From Blastobasis lacticolella (Eukaryota; Arthropoda; Insecta; Lepidoptera; Blastobasidae), in NCBI GenBank assembly GCA_905147135.1, contig LR990067.1, positions 10,540,001 through 10,604,000 of the forward strand: a DNA stretch of 64,000 bases, read 5' to 3'. Position 1 is the stretch's first letter; every line of letters starts with the position of its first letter. The notes below the pieces were generated by a model. That model did not search any database. It saw only the letters and a program-made list of their open reading frames with translations, and was not told the DNA's origin. Positions 36,354-47,758 of this stretch are shown here, piece after piece. The translations under genes were made by a program, and so were the position numbers.

Positions 36354-36989
36354 CTGCGCAAACGGCGATGTTTGTACTATTTTTTATGATATACGGTAGG
36401 CAAACAGGCAAGCGGGCCATCTGATGGACAGTGGCATCGACATTAGCAACACTAGGGGTTAGCCAATGCGTTGCCCACCTCTATAACACGTTGCTCTGGC
36501 AGCAAAATCGCTAATGCCCTTCCCCTTGCCACGGTTCACCAAATCCCCAACCCATGGAGCACTGAATACCTTACTCACCGGCAGGGACACAATATTTAAA
36601 ATAGTATTGTTTGGCAGTGGCTTACTATGTTGTTTTGTTACGATTTTGTAAGGTGCTACAGTGTTCAAGACCGACATTAGATATGTAGACGTACTCTTTG
36701 AGGTAAAATGTATAGTAAAGGAGCTTCTGAACTTGCAATATTTTTACTGCAATATTGTGGCTCCAACAACAACCTGTTGTTATTCTAGCCGTACTCTATT
36801 GTGGTTTTTCCACTCGGCATGATTTCAGCCGTGACAAAAAATAATGAGTAAAAATTTTGTCCGGTTAGAAGCCTCGACAAGGAGATAGCATCATTAATGT
36901 TACGTCATTTAAAAAAGGCTGTAAGTACCATTATGGCAGTCTGGCGGTGGTAAAAGGGCAGGCGGTTCATATAATTTACGAGTATCTCC

Positions 36990-37760
36990 GATATGGAGAC
37001 AAAACTGCAGAGATCATCACCTCTTTATTGGTGACTTCGAGAGGAGCATTATGCAGGCTGAGTTTGGAGAAAGCGACAGCAGAGGCAAGGATGTGGATCG
37101 ATTATCCGTCCGGGTACCGCCATTTTATCCGGCGATACCTTCCATGTGGTTCATGGCCCTGTAAACCCTGTTTACTTTGGCAAACATCGCCCAGAACAAC
37201 ATGAAGTATCATTATACCGTATCCAACCCAGAGTCTGTGTTTTGCGTTACTGCAGTATACACATGTGGTTTAAGTTAGTTATTAGTTAGTCAGTACTCCG
37301 TCGTCAGAATAAATTTCTTCTTTTGTGTTACTTATAAGTTGTATGTGTATGTTTTTTCTATTCTATTCTATGTATGCGGACATCATTGAAGACATAACAA
37401 ACACTCCTGCAGCACCCGACAAGTACGAGCTGCTGAAGGTCGAATTGATCAAAAGGCTCACGGAGGCAGGGCAGAACAAGATATTTAAAACATATCTAGA
37501 AAATATTAAACAAATACAGTTAAGGATAACTAAAATACTTTTAAGCAAGTCACAGCGAACAGAAATAAGTCTGAGTAAATAATATGAAAAAGTATTTCTA
37601 TATGCTAAAATATTACCTGTAGAAAGTAAAGAAATACTATTTATGTTAAAAGAACAGTTTGGAAATGACGCATACAAAGAAAAACGAAAACTTGGCTATC
37701 CAGAAGACCAGAAGTACCAGATGACATCTTCTGGACCAGTCGCCTTCCCAGCAGCATGCA
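36990..37760 (+). mobile_element. Decayed gag fragment with an internal foreign segment
   Basis: Gag-like EDITNTPAAPDKYELLKVEL is followed in the same frame by NKIFKTYLENIKQIQ and further Lys/Ile-rich sequence to about 37680, before gag-like sequence resumes near 37715. The inserted segment also occurs at about 35490-35710. I do not recognise it. It could be an insertion from another element or a diverged part of this one. Confidence 0.5.
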
Positions 37761-38157
37761 GCCAATCATCGCGGTAATCAAATAAAAGACAAGAAATACC
37801 ACTGAACAGCAACCATCGAGATCTCAATAAGCGACTTGAAAATGGAAATCAAGAATTCGTAAAGAAGAGACAAGAGTGATAAGGAATTTAATAATGAAAA
37901 ACTTGGAAAAATAGAAAGAACACTAGTCGAGGCGAAGTGGTAACACCGAGGACGCGAGAAAATGTCAACACCCAAGGTATTGCCTAGGCAGGCACACACT
38001 CGGTTAGCCGGTCCGCCTGATGGAAAGCGGCCACCGTCGACCAGGACATCTGCAACCTAAGAGTAGGGGATGCAGTGCCGGTCTTTGAGGTTGTAGACAT
38101 GTCTTTTGAAGAACCCCATGTAAACTCAATATAAACTCAATAACTGAAATGGAATAC

Positions 38158-38362
38158 GTCGGTAGCGGTGAGGCAGTAGGCGAAGTTATCCTGATTGATG
38201 GCGTCGATGTCTGGCACGGCCACGGCGTGAGGTGCCTCTTTTGTGCGGTGGAGTAGTGGCCGGAGCCAGTCCGGCGTCACCTCGCAGTGGGCATCCAGGA
38301 AGATGATGACGTCACCGACGGCGTCCTTCGCGCCCGCTACCCTGGCCTGGATGAGGCCCACA
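38158..38362 (-). CDS. GALNT alternative exon 4.5
   Basis: 205 nt with donor ACCGAC|gtattc, 68 codons; acceptor gcgcag|T. It begins VGLIQARVAGAKDAVGD, then [17 protein letters not shown] and PDIDAI, with Asp in place of Ile in PIID. The usual FQ|gt donor is absent. The GAC|gtattc site is the nearest GT in phase 0, so the 3' boundary is chosen on phase. Confidence 0.8.
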
Positions 38363-39299
38363 CTGCGCAAACGGCGATGTTTGTACTATTTTTTATGACA
38401 TACGGTAGGCAAACAGAAAATCCTCAACCCATGGGGCATTGGATACCTTTCTCCGGATACCGGCAGGGACACAATATTTAAAACAGTATTGTTTGGCAGT
38501 GGCTTACTATTTTGTTTTGTTACGATTTTGTAAGGTGCTACAGTGTTTAAAACCGACATTAGATATCTAGACGTACTCTTTGAGGTAACGTATAGTAAAG
38601 GAGCTTCTGAACGGGCAATATTCTTACTGCAATAATGTGGCTCCAACAACATCCTGTTGTTGTTTTAGCCGCACTCTATTGTGGTATAGTGCGTCCTTTT
38701 CCACTCGGCATGAATTTAGCCGTGAATGACGAAGTGACCAAAAATAGTTAGTAAAAATTATGTCCGATTAGTAGCCTCGTCTTGGACAGGGAGATAGCAT
38801 CATTAATGTGACGTCATTTAAAAAAAAAGAGTGTGAGTACAGCTGCGTCCTGTTGTGTTTCTGGACTACCAATATGGCAGTCTGACGGTAGTAAAAGGAC
38901 AGGCGGTTCATATAAATTACGAGTACGTCCGATATGCAGACAAAATGAATAATATTGATCAAGATAGATACACGTTACTGCTGATATACAGGTTTCCTAA
39001 ACCAAGTTTAGGAGTCAGAGTAGTTTTTGTATTTTGTCAAAAATTTGGTAATATAGATAACATATATGCGGCTTGGAGTATTGGATTTATCTGTATCCAA
39101 GATCCCTAACCGAAGATTAAAAATTTTACCGACTGTCAACGTCAGCCTGATTTTTCGTCTTATATCGAGTAAGTCAAATGTATTTCATTTCACAGCGTCA
39201 CAGCACCTACATATTTAAATTTTCCCATTACATTTTGTTTTTGTTGTCTGGAGTATTACACTCTCTGTAAATAACTGTTTCAAAAGTGAGTGATTCTTT

Positions 39300-39560
39300 C
39301 TTTTTGAAGTTGAAGGCAAAACAAACGGTCCTGCAGCACCCGATAAGTACGAGCGGCTGACGGCCGATTTGATCAAACGGCTCATGGCAGAACAAGGCGA
39401 AGGAACTGGTGAACCACGAAGAGCAAGCAGATGGGAAGCCGTCCCACTTTTCGAAACACCTTGCGGGGTCAGAAGTACCAGATGAGTGCAACTGGACCGG
39501 TTGCCTTCTCAGCAGCATCATCGCGGAAATCAATGTAAAGACAACGAAAACAACTGAACA
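39300..39560 (+). mobile_element. Decayed gag fragment
   Basis: Remnant with the words PAAPDKYERLTADLIKRL and a later segment around 39450, followed by the same tail as the other copies. Intron between exons 4.4 and 4.5. Confidence 0.55.
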
Positions 39561-39924
39561 GCGACCGTCGAGATTTCAATGAGCGATTTGAAAAAGGAAA
39601 TCGAGAATTCGTAAAGAAGAGTCAGAGTGATAAAGAATTTGATGAATGAAAGACTTGAAAAAATAGAATGAATACTAGTCGAGGCGAAGTTTACCACCGA
39701 TGTTGCGAGAAAATGTCAACACCCAAGCGTCGTTCGAGTGATTTTTTATTGCCTAAGGAGGCGTACGGTTAGCTGGTCCGCCTGATGGAAAGCGGCCACC
39801 GTCGACCGGGACATCTGCAACCTAAGGGGAGCACATGCAGTGCCAGCCTTTGAGGTTGTAGACATGCCTTTTGAAGAACCCCGTGATATAGAGCAAAGAC
39901 TCTAAATAAGCTCAATAACTGGAC

Positions 39925-40138
39925 CTGGAAATTATCAATCTCGACTTCGCTGTAGAGGAAGTTAGCCTCTTCAATGACGTCGATTAGTGGCATGACCACG
40001 CCATGAGGGGCCACTTTTATGCGTTGGAGGAGTGGCCGAAGCCAATCCGGTTGCACCTCGCAGTGGGCATCCAGGTAGATGAGGGTGTCGCCGACGGCGT
40101 ACCGCGCGCCCGTCAGCCTGGCCAGGATTAGGCCCACA
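39925..40138 (-). CDS. GALNT alternative exon 4.4
   Basis: 214 nt, acceptor gcgcag|T, donor TTCCAG|gtccag, 71 codons. It begins VGLILARLTGARYAVGD; the usual R in GLxRAR is L here. The metal motif is [17 protein letters not shown], then PLIDVI and a typical end DNFQ. It is the closest in-place relative of the inverted broken copy at 41927-42137. Confidence 0.85.
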
Positions 40139-40232
40139 CTGCGCAAACGGCGATGTTTGTACTATTTTGTCATACAGTAGGCAAATAGGTGGACCATCTA
40201 ATGGAAAGTGGTCACCGCTGCTTATGGCCATT

Positions 40233-40365
40233 AGCAACACCTGCACGGCTATCACAAGTGCGTCCGCGACACAGCTCGTAGTAAGATGAAAGAGATAGCA
40301 CTATCTATGTCGCGCCTTTTATAGCTTATCGCGCGCAAGAGCAACTTGTGCTAGCCGCACAGGGG
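40233..40365. mobile_element. Short MITE nested inside a repeat unit
   Basis: The unit sequence 'agcaacacc|aggggtatcg' seen in sister copies is interrupted here by about 130 bp with inverted ends (cctgcacggctatcacaagt and cctgtgcggctagcacaagt). No coding frame is seen. It postdates the duplication that made this unit. Confidence 0.65.
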
Positions 40366-40639
40366 TATCGCCAATGCGTTGCCCACCTCTATAACACGTT
40401 AGTCTGGCAGCAAAAAGGCCAATGCCCCGCCATTGTCAAAGCCACGATTCACCAAATCCCCAACCCATGGAGCACTGGAGACCTGTTTCACCGGCAGGGA
40501 CACAATATTTGAAATAGCGTTGTTTAGCTGCAGCTTACTATTTTGTAAGGTGCTACGGTGTTTAAAACAGAGATGAAAATTCAGGACGTCCTTTTTGAGG
40601 TAAAACGTATGGTATAGGAGCTTCTGAACAGGCGATATT

Positions 40640-41900
40640 TTTACTGCAATAATATGGCTCCAACACAGTGAAATGTCCACAACATTGGCATTTTTCCTAT
40701 TGTTCTACCTGCACGATATTGTGGCAAAGTGCTTTTGCTACTCGGCATGAAGTTTGACCGTTACAGACCGTGTGCCAAAAAAAAATTGCGAGTATAAATA
40801 TTGCTTGTTTAGAAACCTCTTCAGGGATGAAGAAATAGCTTTGGAAATGTCACGTCATTTTATAACAAATGGGAGAGAGTATAGCGGCGTACTGGGCAGC
40901 CCTGGAGATATTGGGTAATCTTTCTGAAAGGTGTTGAATACGGCCAAGGCGACGGCTTGGGAGGTTCGTATAATTTCTTCTCTTTCACTGCCTTGGCGGC
41001 TGGCCGTAGCCGTAGGCCGTAACTGGCGTATGAGCGGCATACAACCGTCAATAAAAGTCGTCGACATCTTCCTTGTCTAACTTAATACGATTTATTAAAT
41101 AGCAACAATTACTTTATATTTACAGGAAAAATAAGATAAAGCTTAAACGTCGACGTTTCATTGGTGTTATTTAATACCACACACATGTATATAGGACTTA
41201 ACAGTTCCTAAATAATTTGCAGTTATCGTAATGCGGCGGCTGCCATTGCGATGACCTCATAATTAAGGAACAAGGCACTTAACAGCTTGTGTCCCGACGG
41301 TTTTATAGAGAAAATAACATGTTTAGTAACATACCAAAAGTTGGTACTGGTATCACGAAGTGAACTTAAAGTTCGAAGTAGAGCGACTAGAGAAACATAG
41401 CTTCGAAAATACCTTGCGACGACTTCGAAGATGCCCATCATCCAAGACAGTTTTGGTGCGGACATCAACGGCCATGTGGTTGGACAGATAAGCGAGAAAT
41501 TTTGAGGCATTGGCTGCTTTAGCTACGGCCCGCCAACCAGTGAGGGAGAAGACATTCTACGAACCTCGACTTGGCCGCAGTCAACACTTTCTTTCAGAAA
41601 CAGCACCAATACCTCCAGGGCTGGCCAAGACGCCGCTGCACTCACTCCCATTTATTATAAATTAACGTGACATTTCCGAAGCTACCTCTTCATCCATGAA
41701 GAGTTTTCTAAACAGGCAATAATTTTACTTACAACTTTTTTTTTTCACTTGGTCTGTAGCGGTCAAACTTCATGCCGAGTGGAAAAGGCACTTTTCCACA
41801 ATAGAGTGCGGCTAAAACAACAATAGCAAAAATGGCTGCGTTTACCACTTACTATCAAGTGGTCAGCTTGCCACTTTGCCTACCGTATGATAGAAAAAAC
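40640..41900. repeat. Inverted duplication next to exon 4.4
   Basis: The block around 40640-41060 reappears in reverse complement at about 41440-41900, for example the 'actcggcatgaag' and 'gtgacatttccgaag' words. The centre is near 41250. The right arm continues into the inverted exon copy at 41927-42137. The arm between the word match and the exon is shorter on the right, so sequence was lost there. Confidence 0.75.
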
Positions 41901-41926
41901 TAGTACAAACATTGCCGTTTGCGCAG

Positions 41927-42137
41927 TGTGGGCGTCACCCGGGCTCAGCTAACCGGCGCGCGGTACGCCGTCGGAGACCCCTAATTTTCCAGGATTCCCA
42001 TTGCGAGATGCAGCCGGACTGGCTCCGGCCACTCCTCCACCGCATAAAAGAGGCCCCTCACGCCGTCATCATGCCGATCATCGACGTCATCGAAGAGAGT
42101 AACTTCCTCTACATCCACTTCCCCCGAAAATTTCGAG
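41927..42137 (+). pseudogene. Inverted, broken copy of GALNT exon 4
   Basis: A copy of the alternative exon on the plus strand, opposite to the gene. The acceptor gcgcag|T and the opening VGVTRAQLTGARYAVGD are intact. The frame then breaks through a one-base loss before the metal motif (DSHCE is in another frame). At the donor position the GT has become AT (TTCGAG followed by atccac). It lies in the right arm of an inverted duplication (about 40640-41060 against 41440-41900). It cannot be joined to exon 3 in this orientation, which fits its decay. Confidence 0.85.
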
Positions 42138-42299
42138 ATCCACTTATAGAGTTTATTTTCGTGTCTTTAACGGGGGGTTCTTCAAAAGGCATGTCCACAA
42201 CCTCAAAAGGCCGGCCGACCCGCAAATAAATGAATAAAAACTATTTTATGAATGTTCACCGATATTTCCGTTTAGACCAAGTTTAGCCCAGGAAACCTT

Positions 42300-42976
42300 A
42301 TGTTATTGATATTCCTGCCAGCGGTGCGACAGAAGCGGCAGGTGAATGTCAAGATTTCATTCAAACAAAGCTTCTTGTCGTAAGCTTCGTTTTAATGAAA
42401 TTTTAATATTATTCATACAATTCTCTATGAAAAGGCTGTTTTACCTACCGCCACAATCGCGACTGCGTTGCTTGTACACCGTTGGGAATTTGAAGAAGTG
42501 TATAATACAAAAGTTGTAGAGAATATTATAAGCTCCCGTTCAGTAGAAGACCTCTCTGCGATTCACCGTAATAAGATATTAACAAACAGATTTTTGTGAC
42601 CTTTGACCTTGAATAACTTACGACGCTGACACGGATTTTATGGGACTTTTGAGACCACTTTTAGAACGTTAAAATTAAGATGTATACCAGCTTATAGTCT
42701 CTAATTCCGAGGCGAATCCCCTAACATGAGTCTAGCTAAAAAACAGAAAAAAACGAGCTAGTCGAAGCTAAATGGTAACACCAAGATGCGAGAAAATTAC
42801 CAATGAAAATATCAACACTCAAACCTCATTCAAGTGATTGTTCATTGCCTAAGGAGGCACACCGTCGACCGGGCCATCTGCAAGGGAGCGGATGCGGTTC
42901 CGGCCTTTGAAGTTATAGACATGCCTCTTGAAGAACCCCGTATTATAGTGCAAAGACTCAAAATAAACTCAATAAC
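42300..42976. other. Intron after exon 4.3
   Basis: Contains 'gtgcgacagaagcggcaggt', also found at 18650, and a foldback piece 'gatatttccgtttagaccaag' shared with 46743. No gene. Confidence 0.45.
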
Positions 42977-43190
42977 CTCGAAGACTTCAGGGCTGGCGAG
43001 GCTGTAGAGGAAGTTTGTCTCTTCGACGACGTCGATTATTGGCACGACCACGGCGTGAGGAGCCTCTTTTATGCGGTGGAGAAGTGGCCGGAGCCAGTCC
43101 GGCGTCACCTCGCAGTGGGCATCCAGGAAGATAATGACGTCACCGAGAGCGTACCGCGCGCCCTTCAGCCTGGCCTGGGTGAGGCCCACA
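42977..43190 (-). CDS. GALNT alternative exon 4.3
   Basis: 214 nt, acceptor gcgcag|T, donor TTCGAG|gttatt, 71 codons. It starts VGLTQARLKGARYALGD, has [23 protein letters not shown] and ends with ASPEVFE. It carries the repeat-derived flanks shared by the central array, with the 'cctgattgaaagttgtcagcg' block on its 5' side. Confidence 0.87.
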
Positions 43191-45609
43191 CTGCGCAAAG
43201 GGTGAAGTTTGTACTATTTTTTTTCTGTCATACGGTAGCCAAACAGGCACCTGATTGAAAGTTGTCAGCGCTGCATGTACACATTAGCAACGCTAGGGGT
43301 GTCGCCAATGCGTTGCGCACCTCAACAACACGTTGCTCTGGCAGCAAAAACGCAAATGCCCCTCCACTGCCAAAGCCACGGTTTAGCGAATCACCCCACA
43401 ATAGTATTTAAAATAGTATTGTTGGCTAATAGGCTGCTGTATTCTGTAAGGTGAAAGTACTTCCCCAGTCGGGTGGCTCCAAGTCGAAAGGGGCATAGCG
43501 GGGTATCTATGCCTCACCCCTCAATTTGTTTTGCTACAACATTAAAAGCCGAGATAGTTCTTTTGAGGTAACTATGGTAAAGGGGGTTTTGAACTGGCAA
43601 CATTTTTACTGCAATGTTTGACTCCAACACAGTGACCGGTGCAAAGCATTGTCATTTTTCTTTTTGTTGTTCTAGCCGCAATCTATTGTGGCAAGTGCGT
43701 CCTTTTCCACTCGGCATGAAAATTTTGTCGTGAATTTGTTTGATCCGCACTCTATTGTGGCAAAGTGCGTTCTTTTCGCGAGAGAAATAATAAAAAAAAG
43801 AGTAAAAATTTTGTCAGTTTAGGAGCCTCGTCATGGACACAGAGATAGCTTCGAAAATGTCACGTCGAGTTATAACTAATGGGAGTGATTGCAGCAGCGT
43901 CCTGGACAGCCTGAGAATCGTACTCTTTCCGAAAGGTGACTAAGGATGCCAAGTGGATTGCCAGTGAGGTTCCTTGATTTTCTCCTCACTGTTTGGCGGC
44001 TGGCCGTAGCCTAAGCAGCCAAAGCCTCCAAATTCCTCGCTCATCTGTCCAACTCACGCCACGTGGCCGTTGATGTCCGCACCAAAGCCATCGCCGAGGA
44101 TGGTATACGTCGCAGGGTATCTTCGAAGCTATGTCCCTCAGTTGGCGCAGCCAGACTGGGGAATGGGGAACTAGGGTGGCCATGCCACTTCCGCCAGGCA
44201 CGGTAAGGAGAGGTCAGCCCAAGAAGCGATGGTTTGAATCGCGAATTTTATGCGCGTCAACAAGCTCGCCAATAAGAATGCCGAAGACCGAGCGTGGGCC
44301 AGGAAGAATAGGAAGGCGGACCCCGAGCCCTCGCGTGTCTAACCGGAACATAATATGTGCGGTGCGGACATCAATGGCCACGTGGCGTGAGTTGGACAGA
44401 TGAGCGAGGAAATTGGAGGCTTTGGCTGCTTAGGCTACGGCCAGCCGCCAAACAGTGAGGAGAACATTAGCAGGTAACACCGAGATGATGATGGCATGCG
44501 CCGAAAATCCAGTAATTCGGCTATCTTAAGCGACTCGTGAGAGAGGTAACATTTAGAGATGCGACGTGAAGGTTCCTGATCGCATTTTAACCCTGCCCGC
44601 GTGTGACAGGATAGCCCTTGCGAACTTACCGCAGCTGTAGGGTGATATGCCTGCGCGTCGTCGGGCGAGGCCCTCTGTGTATCAGGCGCCTAATTCTCAC
44701 GCTGTGACATCTCGATTCGTCATTATTTCTAGCTAAATATCTCTATTAAAAATGTAATTTAAACAGATCTTCGACAATGAATGATTAGCGAAAATCTTTG
44801 AGAATAAGTGTTTTGCTTGCAATGTGGATTCAGTGAATGTTTAATAGATATTTGTGGCTAGAAAGAATGTCAAATTCCAATTGTCGAAAGCCCGAGAATC
44901 GCCCCCCGAGCATTTCATGATTTCTATTGGTGCTTTAGCCTCAACTCCTTTGGGAAAGGTCGAGTCGTTAAGAGCCTCGGGCTGCCAGCTAAGGTACCTC
45001 GAGTAACTAAGTTTGGCTTGGGGCCATGAGATGGTGGTAGGGACGAGGCTCAGCCCATACCCGACCTCTAAATTTGTTACATAATGACGTGAAATTTTCG
45101 AATCGGCGCTATTTCTTAGCCTTACAAGGGATCAGTAAGGGAATGGGAAAGGCCGTCTGATGGTGACCACTAACCCGTCAGTGGCTTAATGATACCAGCT
45201 GTCACTGGTATGTTACTGTGTCTGTTAAAATTCTTTCGTAGCCCGCTCGAAGAGCATACTGAGATATAGATATAGTACGATTTCTACGTTAATAGACAAC
45301 GGGATTTTACTGATATTTTTAGAAATATTGTTTCGCATAAAGACACTGGAAGTTATGGTGCTGAATAATTGACACACTTAAATCATAAAAGCCCTGTAAA
45401 AAAGCTGTAATAAGACAATTATAAGTTATCACTAAGAGCACTATAAGTAGGCATCAGCTCAATTGAGCGCTTTCCAATACTTAAACAGCAAATATTGCCA
45501 AACCAGCCAATTTTCTAGAAACTAATTCATACCTAAGACTACTAGTCAGTAAATATATCCTACATTTATCAAGAAATCTACCGTCTATCAAAACTCAAAT
45601 GTCATTTAC
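43191..45609. other. Intron between exons 4.2 and 4.3
   Basis: Repeat-unit flank to about 43800, the inverted repeat at 43985-44465, then unrecognised sequence. No exon-4 copy was found in it. Confidence 0.5.
43985..44465. repeat. Inverted repeat around a non-LTR-like fragment
   Basis: Arms at about 43985-44090 and 44358-44462 are reverse complements ('ggcggctggccgtagcctaa' against its complement). Between them a plus-strand stretch (about 44190-44240) reads GQPKKRW, like the end of many insect non-LTR reverse transcriptase genes. This is intron between exons 4.2 and 4.3. Confidence 0.6.
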
Positions 45610-45859
45610 GTAGAATTTGTATACGTTCGAGACGTAGCTCATCCTGGCTCCACCGTACTTGTAGAAAAGCTTATACATCAAATTGTTAGCGCGTATGTTA
45701 TCTATAATGGGTAGAACCACCGCAGAACTTTTCTCCTTTATCCTCTGGAGCAGTGGACGCATCCAATCCGTCTGGGCTTCGCAATGAGCGTCCAGGAATA
45801 CCAAGACGCCACCGACCGCCTCACGGGCACCTGATACTCTTGCCTGTGTTACTCCCACC
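45610..45859 (-). CDS. GALNT alternative exon 4.2 (long 3' end)
   Basis: Acceptor caccag|G, then VGVTQARVSGAREAVGG, FLDAHCEAQTDWMRPLL and PIIDNI. The best in-phase donor by sequence is TTCTAC|gtaaat, giving 250 nt and 83 codons, about 12 codons more than its sisters. A second in-phase donor, AGCTAC|gtctcg at 45634, would give 226 nt. The 5' end and body are clear; the 3' boundary is uncertain. A divergent copy without the central repeat flanks. Confidence 0.75.
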
Positions 45860-46509
45860 CTGGTGTATTTGATTACATTGATTACCATCAGGTGAAGGTG
45901 GAATTTGTGTGTTCTGGTGGTCTGATGGGTGATTTAACCGTATTAGACACAGGTCCGATGGCAAATGGTAAAATCCCTTGATATGCTTTCGGTAGAATTG
46001 GTCCTAGAAAAACGTTGATGCCATATATAAATACGATTCCGCCAGGATTCCGTTTATATATCGACTAGCGTGATGGAATTATACTTCCTTAATTACTCAG
46101 AAGAATTGACCGTAAAAGAAACTACGACAAGATTTTCTTGCCCTTTTGTGTTACGGACACCTATAACACAGTTTCTTATGGATCTATGCATACGTTTTCT
46201 GATGTACTAAGACTTTGTAAATGTGTTGAAGGGTTGACTCGTGGGGAAATGTAAGGACGGGCACGATAGAATAGAGAAGACAACAAAATATACACTCGAA
46301 TCGCGGGATCCCCCCCAGAGGTCCATTGACACTCACTATTACACTAACAGGGGTCCCACAGGGTTCAAGAATAATTACAAAATATAGATATTACTCTTCA
46401 ACCCCCAAATACAATGTGAAAGAAAATTGGACTGTTCTGTTATCTGTTGTATAATCTGACAATTTAAAAAACATTCTGATCTTGAAGTTCTCTATAACGA
46501 CGCAATAGT

Positions 46510-47020
46510 AGGAGATCTGGCCATAGTAATATCGTCCCTCAACTGTTATTCAAAAAATCGTACATTTTATGAAAGAATATTACTCAACTAAGAAAAAATA
46601 TATGGGTTGCCTACTCTCACCCGGGTCCTTCTAGGGGTTGCCATGGAGACAATCTATCCTCATTAGCAATTTAATCGAGTTATATGTCAAATGAAATGTA
46701 TTTCTTGCCCATATCTAACAATGTATGGTTGCCTAGGCAAAACTTGGTCAGAACGGAAATATCAGTGAACATTCATAAAATAAATGTATGAAAATTAATT
46801 TATGAATTTTCACTGATATTTCCGTTCTGACCAAGTGGTATGGATAGCCGAAAGAAACACCTTTCATTTTACATATAACTCGAATAAATAACAGATGACA
46901 ACCCCATAAAAGGACAGGAGGAGAGTAGGCAAATCATATATTTTTCTTAATTACGTAATACCTTTCGAATAACGCACCATTTTCTTGAATAACAGATGAG
47001 GGAAGATATTACTATGGTCG
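46510..47020. mobile_element. Large foldback element, about 510 bp
   Basis: Arms of over 200 bp pair with modest mismatches: 'ccatagtaatatc' to 'ggttgcctactctc' against the complement at 46925-47018. A perfect-looking inner palindrome flanks 46781-46798 ('cttggtcagaacggaaata' and its complement). It lies between exons 4.1 and 4.2. Confidence 0.85.
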
Positions 47021-47758
47021 GATCTTAGACCACAACTGCTAACCTAGGCCCGAAGACCTCTCAGAACGAATTGGACAGTAACGTGTGTTGTGATGTGATA
47101 AAGAGTCACAGTGTGAATATTAATACCATAGATACACACACACAATATACAAAAAAACAATACATACAAAACGCCATCTACTCAACCCCAAACGGACTAA
47201 CCCCAAAGTATATCTCAGTCTCGAATGAATATAATCGGATCAGCTACAAATAAATCAAACGACAAACACCCAAAGTCTAAGTGGTGGTCTACGCCCCTCT
47301 AACCAATCACTAACACTGGTGTGATACTAAGGTCTGGTGGGTTTAGAAATATTTAAAGGTCTGTTGCTTTATTGATCTTTAACCATGTCTTCATCTCTGT
47401 TGCTAATTATTGTTCGACTTGGTTTCTTTCTGGTCTTCATCGAAATGCGTCTGAAGCTTCATCGATTTTCTATCTCCGGTTCAGCTCAAGATTTGCAGAC
47501 GCGCGTAACTTACGCAGTCGCCTTCAAATACTGTTTCTTGAACCACGATTTCACAATCCTCCAAATCCAACCTCATATCCCATGAAGTTACCTCAGAAGC
47601 TACTCGCAAAACCGAGAAACCATCAGCAGAAACCAGCCCAACAATAATTCCCAACAGAGACAAATCAGCTTTCTTAACTTCTCCAAGGCAAAACTTCAAG
47701 ACATCACATCTAGACCCACCAGAGCAGCCTACAGCCCACTAAAACTCTAAAATCGCAC

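Larger units (their letters stand above)
33780..41060 (-). repeat. Older, diverged copies of the exon-4 repeat unit
   Basis: Exons 4.4 to 4.7 share with the 2.8-kb units the same flanking blocks, in more diverged form. One is the 'gcccgcctgatggaaag' type SINE-like tail upstream of the exon on the transcript strand; others are gag fragments at about 34540, 37000 and 39310, and the block 'tggcagtctggcggtagt' (34007, 36934, 38876). The unit boundaries are blurred by indels. This is the older layer of the same amplification. Confidence 0.7.

Noticed and set aside
47372..47647. Two overlapping plus-strand ORFs near 47.4 kb
   Set aside because: No family resemblance and they lie just next to exon 4.1; treated as chance frames.
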